A DNA stretch of 64,000 bases. It comes from CAYUAI01 sp964442745. Lineage in GTDB: Bacteria > Pseudomonadota > Gammaproteobacteria > S012-40. Position 1 is the first letter of the stretch, and each line of letters opens with the position of its first letter. Both the position numbers and the translations under genes were made by a program. The stretch is from the NCBI GenBank assembly GCA_964442745.1, contig CAYUAI010000012.1, positions 8,846 through 72,845 on the forward strand. Reading direction: 5' to 3'. This document shows, piece by piece, positions 57,108 through 64,000 of this stretch. The notes beneath the pieces were generated by a model. That model was not told the DNA's origin. It made no database searches and saw only the letters and a list, made by a program, of their open reading frames with translations.

Positions 57108-58910
57108 ATGACTTGGAAAAATAATCGTTGGGTTAAGTTCCTAGAAGGTTATTGCAAAGGAAAAAACCAAATCCAAGACGAGTATGTACGAAAGGTCGCT
57201 AAGAATCTCGGTATTGAAGAGCCGCTCGATATTAAATTTCCATGGCAGCAGGAAATATTAGGAAAATTTGAATCGAAAGATGAGTATAAACTAATTATTT
57301 TAACAGGAACAGCCGGTGACGGAAAAACGAAGCTATGCCGAGATATCGTTAAATCGTTGGATGGTGATAATTTTGACGAAAGTGAATGGAATGCTAATGG
57401 CTATTTTAGTACTCAAAATAGAACCATTGTTAAAGACTTCTCAGAGCTAAAGAGTGATAAAAATCGCTTAATTGAAGAGCTAATTGATGTGTTAGATAAG
57501 GGAGTTGTAAGTAAATCGATTTTAGTCGCCGTAAATGATGGAATTCTTGTTGAAGATTTGGAAAATTTTATCGAAAGGTGCTCAGATAAAAAAGAGCTTG
57601 CGAAACGTTTAAAAGAGATTATTGAAGACAAAATTAATTTGGGATTTAGTCATTGTGAGGGGCAAGAACTTGTAAACTTAATTAACTTGTCGAAGCTCAA
57701 TGCTAAAGAAAATGTGTCGATGATTTTCGATACGATACTCAATCATTCAGGGTGGAATGACTGCGAAGGTTGTGTCGGGAAAGAAAGTCAGTTATGCACT
57801 ATATACAATAAATACAGTCTTCTAAAATCCAAGCCGCATATAAAGGAAAATCTCAGTAATATTATTTTGCTCTTGCAGCTTAATAATGAGCATTTTACTA
57901 TTAGGGAGTTGCTGAATCTAACGACTAATACATTGCTAGCATCTGTGCCAAAGTCAAAGCTATTTAAAGTAGCAGATATACTGTCAAATGTACCTATCAT
58001 GAATTGTAAAGCAATGTCGAAGGTTGATAATTTCCCCGTATTTAACAGTGAATCTAGCATCGAAGTCGGTTTCTGGGGTATGAATCTTGGCCCACATAAA
58101 ATGCACTCAATTAGACCTTACTCAGAAATAAACAAGCTTGGCTTTGGAGAGCTTTCTACCAATTACTGGGATCGATTGCTAAGACAAAAGGACCATCGGA
58201 AATTTAGTATTCCGCTTGATATCAATAATAATTTTTTTGATGAGTATCGTCTGGAAGGAGAGGGGGGGAATAATGAACTTTGGGGTGCGTTACTAATGAG
58301 GTCACGAATTCAGCTTTATTGCTACCAGTGCAATGATAGTGCGGCATTCCAATTGCAGCGCTACTTTTATTTCGGGTCTTATCAGGGGAAAGTCTACAAC
58401 GCGTTACTTCATTCCGATCGTGCGTTGGATATAGATACCATTGCGACGATAGTGCTCTCTCTTAACCGCGTATTTCATGGGCGTTATATCTCTGAAAACT
58501 CAGGCAGGGACCGACTTTTTGTTCCTGAAAAAGGACAAGGTTCGATAGCACCTATATCTATATTTCACGGAGAGGATATTCGAGAACGTGATATCTATAT
58601 CACGTCGATACCACATGACGTAAATCTTTCCGGAGCAAGAGTCGAGCCTATTCTAATTCTGAAGTTAGATAGAGACAATGAAGTGATGATATCCCTAACG
58701 GTTGAGCTTTTTGACTATTTAATGTATGTATCTAAAGGTGCGCCGCCTAACACTACTAATCCAAGATTATATAAGAAACTGTTGATATTTAGGTCGAAAA
58801 TTTCACTTAGGCTTTCATGTATTAGCAGGTCGAATGGGCGAAGAGTAGAAACTTACTCTATCGATAACGGAGAATTTAGACCAGTTGTCTTAGAGGTTAA
58901 AAATGGATGA
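57108..58910 (+). CDS. sspF: DptF/DndF-like P-loop protein, SspF-like effector component
   Basis: The ATG at 57108 has AGG seven bases upstream. The 600-residue protein has Walker A GTAGDGKT (residues 67-74) and the AVNDGILVEDL segment typical of DptF-type ATPases, a CX2C pair (DCEGCVGKESQLC) near residue 225 and a C-terminal beta-rich part. The gene overlaps the next by 8 bp. In the SspBCD-SspFGH cassette this component helps damage DNA that lacks phosphorothioate. Codons look more AT-rich than in sspBCD. Confidence 0.8.
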   Translation: MTWKNNRWVKFLEGYCKGKNQIQDEYVRKVAKNLGIEEPLDIKFPWQQEILGKFESKDEYKLIILTGTAGDGKTKLCRDIVKSLDGDNFDESEWNANGYFSTQNRTIVKDFSELKSDKNRLIEELIDVLDKGVVSKSILVAVNDGILVEDLENFIERCSDKKELAKRLKEIIEDKINLGFSHCEGQELVNLINLSKLNAKENVSMIFDTILNHSGWNDCEGCVGKESQLCTIYNKYSLLKSKPHIKENLSNIILLLQLNNEHFTIRELLNLTTNTLLASVPKSKLFKVADILSNVPIMNCKAMSKVDNFPVFNSESSIEVGFWGMNLGPHKMHSIRPYSEINKLGFGELSTNYWDRLLRQKDHRKFSIPLDINNNFFDEYRLEGEGGNNELWGALLMRSRIQLYCYQCNDSAAFQLQRYFYFGSYQGKVYNALLHSDRALDIDTIATIVLSLNRVFHGRYISENSGRDRLFVPEKGQGSIAPISIFHGEDIRERDIYITSIPHDVNLSGARVEPILILKLDRDNEVMISLTVELFDYLMYVSKGAPPNTTNPRLYKKLLIFRSKISLRLSCISRSNGRRVETYSIDNGEFRPVVLEVKNG

Positions 58911-60411
58911 ATCTCAGTCGCTATTGCCAGATCTAAAGCAGCAATACAGTCTTCAACACCTGCCGTTTATTGAACATATCTGGGGACATCGATTCCGAAC
59001 AGATCAAACACCGATGATTTTGCTTTTTGAGTTAATGTGCCTCATCGAAAATCAATATCAGGCAAAAAAAATTGGACTTATCGAAAATATATTCTCACCT
59101 GAAAACGATACGTTATATTTTAATCACAGGCGTAATTTTAAGCTTCGTATTCTTCTTTATCAGAATGAGGTGTTGGAAACCATCTATCGTTCTTCTATGA
59201 CGGATGCTGAGAAATGGAAAAAACAGTTCGATTTTTTAATGTGTTTAGGTAATGAAAGTTTTGATTTTAACGAGTCGGATGTAAGGCGCATAAAAAATAA
59301 CTTCTCGACATTTAAAAATTTCTACAATGTAATCAATATTCTCAGCTCCCTTACTTTTGATCCCTTATCGAAGAAGCGTTGGACATCAAAGTTTGTGTCG
59401 CCCATTAGCCAGGAATATATTTGGTGTGACTACGACAATATACGAGGATCGGAAGATCGCAGATTTTTTTCACGAGGTGGCGAGCTACTTTATCTTATGT
59501 TGTGTCGATCATCACTTGTTCTGAGACTAAAGCTAGAGAAAAAGTTTGTTGAATGGATTGATGATAAGGAAGACGCATATTCAAAGCTTGCTAAGTTATT
59601 GGTTTCTCCGGAGGAACGTAGTCCTCTTGAGGAGAGTAAGCGTAAAAAACTTGGTTATTTGCCCTATGAAAGCATGAAGTGTTTTGAAACTCTAGCTGAG
59701 GATATCGTCGGAACATTAACGCTCTCACTAGAAAAATTAGACAAAGTAAAAATACTTTCTGATATGTTAGGTTTCCATTCAGGGAACTATATCATTACTA
59801 TTGGAGAAATGTATTGCGGGTCATTAGATGATATATCTGAGAAGTCTCCTCATTACGTCGCTGAAGTACCGTCAAAGACGACTAACAGCATCCGAAAGAT
59901 CTCTATTCAAAGCATATCTACTCAGAAAAATAAGCTAAAGAGAACGCTTAGTAACAGAATTCCTAAGCTGTTTGAAGGATGTGCTGATGAAGTTGAAGAT
60001 AAAGCCGAAAGTAAAAAAAATCTAGAAGATCAAACTAATGTTGCAAAGAAATATCTCGCCGATCACATTATTGGTTATCCTCATGTTTGTTTTAGAGAGA
60101 TAGGTTTTGTTTCTCGTAAAAACACGCGAAGCTATCGATATGTTATCACTGAGAATTTCCTTCATTCACTGGTGATATTGCTATTAGGTACGGAAAAGAG
60201 ATTGGAACTGAGGAAATTTAAAAGGATGTTGCAACAACGTTACAGTATTTTTATTGATCAAGTCCCTGATCACAATTATGATATTCTGCAAAGTGATTTA
60301 AATCGAAATTCGAAAAATCTTGCTGTACTACTTTATCAGATGGGGATGTTAAGGCACCTTTCAGATGCGTGTAGCTACGTTATAAATCCGTATTTAGAGG
60401 ATGCCCTATGA
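58903..60411 (+). CDS. sspG: DptG/DndG-like protein, SspG-like effector component
   Basis: The 502-residue protein is mainly helical, without a P-loop or recognisable catalytic motif. Segments such as FSRGGELLYLMLCRSSL and MKCFETLAEDIV, and position between an SspF-like and a very large third gene, match DptG/SspG proteins. It overlaps sspF by 8 bp and sspH by ATGA, so all three are translated together. The assignment rests largely on gene order. Confidence 0.7.
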   Translation: MDESQSLLPDLKQQYSLQHLPFIEHIWGHRFRTDQTPMILLFELMCLIENQYQAKKIGLIENIFSPENDTLYFNHRRNFKLRILLYQNEVLETIYRSSMTDAEKWKKQFDFLMCLGNESFDFNESDVRRIKNNFSTFKNFYNVINILSSLTFDPLSKKRWTSKFVSPISQEYIWCDYDNIRGSEDRRFFSRGGELLYLMLCRSSLVLRLKLEKKFVEWIDDKEDAYSKLAKLLVSPEERSPLEESKRKKLGYLPYESMKCFETLAEDIVGTLTLSLEKLDKVKILSDMLGFHSGNYIITIGEMYCGSLDDISEKSPHYVAEVPSKTTNSIRKISIQSISTQKNKLKRTLSNRIPKLFEGCADEVEDKAESKKNLEDQTNVAKKYLADHIIGYPHVCFREIGFVSRKNTRSYRYVITENFLHSLVILLLGTEKRLELRKFKRMLQQRYSIFIDQVPDHNYDILQSDLNRNSKNLAVLLYQMGMLRHLSDACSYVINPYLEDAL

Positions 60412-63400
60412 AGTCATTGGCAACGTATTACTTAGGAATTGTTGAGTCGGAATATATAGACTGGAAAGAAGGTGGAGGCAATGACGGTGTTCCTGGGCGT
60501 CTTGTTCTTCGGGAATTTGATCCACAAATCGTCAAATCAATCCTAGATATTATTAACTCCTCACAGTTACCGCTTGCTTCTGTAGGAAGTGATACTGGGT
60601 TTATTGTCGCAGTGGAAGATCATGAGTATTATGCTGATCTTGATGCCGTTAAATATTCTTTTGCAGACTTAACGCATGAAAGAAATCGAGAAGGAAATTA
60701 TTTTTGTTTGATGTTTATTGCAGAGACAAAGCCGACTCACGACCAGGTTACGCGAATAGATCAAAGTATTGTTTTTGAGTCTACTGAAACTCTAAAATGG
60801 GTAGAGATTTCTAAAAATTTACAGATAAATGGTCAAGCCTTTTTGAATGATTATGTAAGCGAACTTGTTAAGTTTATTAGTGAGCTAACCCACTCAAAAT
60901 GGAACAATAGACCATTTATCGAAATCGATAAGATAAGCATTTTTATCGATAATGTCATATTTGATACCATTAAATACGGGTTGTTTTGGGATGCTGTCGG
61001 AAAGAATTGTTGCTATTTAGGTGGTATTAACCGTCTCGATGAATTTAGATCTTTGGAGACAGCCGGAAAGAATTTCAGAAAGAATTTCAGAAAAAAAATA
61101 TCCAATACGTTATTTGTTGATATCGATTTCTGGCGAGCTATCTATAAAAATAAGGAAGTTGATAAATTAGAAATTGAAGAAAATCTCTCTCTAATTAAAA
61201 AAGATGATCCAGAATATACGGTATTTTGTAATGCTATGTCAACCTATTTTGACGCCTACTTTTCTAACGTTCAGGAAGCGAATAATCTTAGAAATCAAAT
61301 TCAGTTAGATTACGATTCTCATGCTCCTTTCTCTTCGGTGCTTCAACCTAAGAAGACGAAAATTAAGTTTAATCTTGGTGAAAAAACGCTGTTATTTCTA
61401 TCGGATAACGACATTGATATATCCGATGCCCATCGAGAGATTATTGAGCGTGTGGATGACAAGGCTAACAAACCAGAAAAGAATGAATTGCGGAAGTTTT
61501 ATTTTACTTACTCAAAAGATATATCAGAGGATGTAAAGCTCGATAAGGCCTGGCTAAAGGAAATCAGCACTAGTAAGTTAACTGAAAGTAATGATCTAAT
61601 TGAAGGTTTGCTGGTTGTTTTGTCAAAATCAATCTTTTTAGTGGATATTGGCGAAGATAAAATAAAGCTTCGCCTAGCTAAGGACAGAACGAAAAAATCA
61701 TTGCTCAAAAAAAACCAAGCTGCAATGAAGTTTATTTTCAGTGAGTATAGAGATCTTACTGAGTTTTGGGCGTTATTTGGTGATAATTTTGAGCTTGATC
61801 TTCCTGAGTCTTTTTCCAAATCTGCGCTTTTGGATAGTAATGAATTGAAAATTCGTCCAGGCAAAGCTGCAAATGAGCTTTATTTTAGAGTGTTGCGTTA
61901 TTCAGAAGACCCGAGTTCCCCATCTGAAACATGGGATTTGAAGTGGAAGTTTAACCCTCATGGGTTTGAGTCTGTCAAATATTTTGATTTTGAAAAAATA
62001 ATTAATAGAAAAGGATTCTTTCACAAACATGAGATATCAATTGATCCGTTGTTTATCAAATGCTCAGAGTGCAGTCCGACTATTACAAATACTCAGATGT
62101 TCTCTGCTGTGGGCACAAGGACGAAGCGAGGGGCAGTAGTCAAGGAGAATGATAAAGAAGACAACGAGATCACTGATCGTCTCTCTAAACTTCTCCAGTG
62201 TAGTTATTTGACTTGTGATGAACACGATAACTTTGTTACGATGTACAATAAATTTTTTAGCGCGTGGAAGGAGGCAGTTGCGAAAATACTAGATCGTCCA
62301 TTATGTGCTGATCTGACACTCTTTGAAGAGAGTTTTAAACTCTTTATAGAACTCTTATTATCAAAGAGTAACGCTGGTGAAAATTTCAGAGATCTTCTAT
62401 ATGAATTTATTACGGCGCACACATTATTTGTAAACGATAATAGCGAGTATGCTGTTTTTTTGCCTTGGTCACCCTATAGTTTGTTGATGACCGCCAAGAA
62501 AAACAAGCTGTTTAGAAATATGGCTGATGCCTATAAACATAGGCAGCTACATATCGGAAATACAGATGATGGCGTATTATCAACGCTTATCTCGGAGCTA
62601 AATGAATCCTATGGCAAAGGATTGTTTCTGAGAAAAGATCAGAATTCTCGATGGAATGACCTTGTTTGCACTCAATCGAGATTTGGGTATTTTGAATACG
62701 CTTCTCTTGCAAATTCAAAGAATGCTATCAACGAAAAAGAAATTCGTTCTGTTGTTAAGGCTACAACATCAAAGTTTTTAGAAATATTCCCCAATGAACG
62801 TCATCACCTTCAAGTCATATGTGATGGCCTGCTGTCCTATGAGCATGTGCTAGCGGTCTACGGTGAATTGTTTCGTTTATCTGAAGATCAGGAAGACCAA
62901 ATCTCTTTATCCTTAACATTCATGTGTAAAGATCGTTTGTTGCTGGATGTTATTTATCAAAGAATTTGTGAAAGTTTTGATGTCAACAAAATTGATGATA
63001 GTATTAAAATTCGGCTGATAAGCTCTCTAAATGAAATAGACGATGGCGAAATTGACCTGCTATTCAGCTTTGATCCTCTGTTTACTACTAATGTGCAATC
63101 ACATGATGCACCAATGAGTGTTACATCTGATAGTGCATCTTCGTTCTGGGAATATTGTGCCTCGAGGAAAGTACCGTCATCAGACCCAATCTCTAAGAAA
63201 TCATTATTTTCTTTGAACAATCATGTGATCGACTCCACAGCCATGTTATTCCAAAAGTCATTTATGCAATGTTCTGGGAATAATAGTGTTGCGTCGTTCT
63301 GTCGTGAGGTTGCTCAAACAGGATTAAAAGATAGTATTGCCTCAGGTTTAGCGAAGAGTAACTGGTTGGTTATATACGATTATCTTTTGTGCAAGGAAAC

Positions 63401-64000
63401 GCTAACACTAAGTGAAAATATGAGTAAATCTCTAGGACATGGGGATCGCAGAGTTCTTCGCTATGTACAAGGTGAAGGATTGAAACGCTCTTTAGCCATC
63501 GTAACCGACAAAGAGACACACTATATAACTACTAACCTAAGCACGAACCTTAGAAAATGGGGTTTTGTACATCCTGACGACATTGAAAGTCTTGTAGATA
63601 CTATTTTTACACTGTCAAATTCTTTTAGTAGTGATGTTCTTCTAAAGTCCGTTGGGAACGGTAATTTCTCTCACGATCTTGTGGGTACAGCTGGATCTGC
63701 CATTCTCATTGAGTCAATTTTTGAGGATAAAGAAAAAATATCCCCGATGTTTTGGGTGCATCTAGATGATTATATTGGCTGGTTTAAGTCTTCTATTGAA
63801 GATGATGCTTTTAAGTCAATTGGGCGTTCAGTTAACTATGTATCAGATTTGCTGGGAATTTATTTGAATGAAGAAAATGATGGTCTAGTGACCCTCAGTT
63901 TGATAGTTTGTGAATCTAAGTTAATTAACGGATCGGTTGAACAATCGGTTAAATCCTGTAAGCAGCTAAAATCTACGTCTGAGCTAGTACAGACCATGTT
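60408..64000 (+). CDS. sspH: DptH/DndH-like large protein, SspH-like effector (runs off the window)
   Basis: From ATG 60408, overlapping the sspG stop, the frame stays open to the window edge (about 1197 codons). It begins MKSLATYYLGIVESEYIDWK. The visible part is mixed alpha/beta without a P-loop; in DptH-type proteins the HerA/FtsK-like ATPase lies near the C-terminus, which would be beyond the edge. It is expected to carry the catalytic activity of the effector. The assignment follows size, order and coupling to sspG. Confidence 0.75.
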   Translation, partial: MKSLATYYLGIVESEYIDWKEGGGNDGVPGRLVLREFDPQIVKSILDIINSSQLPLASVGSDTGFIVAVEDHEYYADLDAVKYSFADLTHERNREGNYFCLMFIAETKPTHDQVTRIDQSIVFESTETLKWVEISKNLQINGQAFLNDYVSELVKFISELTHSKWNNRPFIEIDKISIFIDNVIFDTIKYGLFWDAVGKNCCYLGGINRLDEFRSLETAGKNFRKNFRKKISNTLFVDIDFWRAIYKNKEVDKLEIEENLSLIKKDDPEYTVFCNAMSTYFDAYFSNVQEANNLRNQIQLDYDSHAPFSSVLQPKKTKIKFNLGEKTLLFLSDNDIDISDAHREIIERVDDKANKPEKNELRKFYFTYSKDISEDVKLDKAWLKEISTSKLTESNDLIEGLLVVLSKSIFLVDIGEDKIKLRLAKDRTKKSLLKKNQAAMKFIFSEYRDLTEFWALFGDNFELDLPESFSKSALLDSNELKIRPGKAANELYFRVLRYSEDPSSPSETWDLKWKFNPHGFESVKYFDFEKIINRKGFFHKHEISIDPLFIKCSECSPTITNTQMFSAVGTRTKRGAVVKENDKEDNEITDRLSKLLQCSYLTCDEHDNFVTMYNKFFSAWKEAVAKILDRPLCADLTLFEESFKLFIELLLSKSNAGENFRDLLYEFITAHTLFVNDNSEYAVFLPWSPYSLLMTAKKNKLFRNMADAYKHRQLHIGNTDDGVLSTLISELNESYGKGLFLRKDQNSRWNDLVCTQSRFGYFEYASLANSKNAINEKEIRSVVKATTSKFLEIFPNERHHLQVICDGLLSYEHVLAVYGELFRLSEDQEDQISLSLTFMCKDRLLLDVIYQRICESFDVNKIDDSIKIRLISSLNEIDDGEIDLLFSFDPLFTTNVQSHDAPMSVTSDSASSFWEYCASRKVPSSDPISKKSLFSLNNHVIDSTAMLFQKSFMQCSGNNSVASFCREVAQTGLKDSIASGLAKSNWLVIYDYLLCKETLTLSENMSKSLGHGDRRVLRYVQGEGLKRSLAIVTDKETHYITTNLSTNLRKWGFVHPDDIESLVDTIFTLSNSFSSDVLLKSVGNGNFSHDLVGTAGSAILIESIFEDKEKISPMFWVHLDDYIGWFKSSIEDDAFKSIGRSVNYVSDLLGIYLNEENDGLVTLSLIVCESKLINGSVEQSVKSCKQLKSTSELVQTM

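Overview
The window looks like a chromosomal segment of a gammaproteobacterium with moderate to low GC. Supporting evidence is the AmpD/AmpE pair, Rsd/AlgQ, RsmE, the trxA-rho neighbourhood, and mrcA divergent from pilMNOPQ. A serine/alanine-glyoxylate aminotransferase near an aldolase/SDR fusion and a sulfide:quinone oxidoreductase operon hint at a methylotroph or sulfur-oxidising lineage, but this is inference and no genus can be named from sequence alone.

Left part (1-33.7 kb), mostly housekeeping genes: a C-terminal gene fragment, ampE-ampD, a Sel1-repeat secreted protein, the nickel regulator NikR, an OprB-like porin, and a divergent three-gene metal ABC transporter whose permease has a His-rich tail. 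Then come a FemAB/GNAT-like protein, a secreted barrel-like protein, Rsd, a double-receiver protein with one degenerate receiver, an aldolase/SDR fusion, DUF3135, a glyoxylate aminotransferase, rsmE, rho, trxA, a short cbb3/NorB-like membrane protein with a partner, rpmE, a secreted SNase-like nuclease, malic enzyme, PBP1a, the type IV pilus operon pilMNOPQ, and ApbE.

Middle part (33.9-45.2 kb), stress, sulfide and copper: an IS5-type transposase relic abuts an exonuclease III relic. A di-heme cytochrome c peroxidase is followed by OxyR, which fits peroxide control. A sulfide cluster follows: a BigR/SqrR-like ArsR regulator and an outer-membrane protein on one strand, and divergently SQR, a small barrel, a DUF2892 protein and a rhodanese lipoprotein ending in a strong terminator. 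A large lipoprotein multicopper oxidase comes next, then a perfect 30-bp inverted repeat.

Right part (45.4-64 kb), accessory: an unusual leftward cluster contains a cupin protein, a possible 26-residue peptide, an asparagine-synthetase-like enzyme lacking its glutaminase cysteine, and an unknown 120-residue protein. A decay zone follows with relics of Nramp, LytTR (beside a G14 tract), a ribbon-helix-helix-like gene, an AAA ATPase and a possible winged-helix C-terminus, plus an intact methyltransferase. The window ends in a DNA phosphorothioation defence locus of Ssp type. A ribbon-helix-helix-like small gene with a promoter and palindromic operator is coupled to sspB (DUF4007), sspC (ATPase) and sspD (PAPS-reductase-like). 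Then come an assembly gap and a heptamer tandem repeat, and sspF, sspG and sspH, the last running off the window. SspB/C/D with the cysteine desulfurase SspA (not seen here) would add sulfur to the DNA backbone; SspF/G/H would be the effector arm against unmodified DNA.
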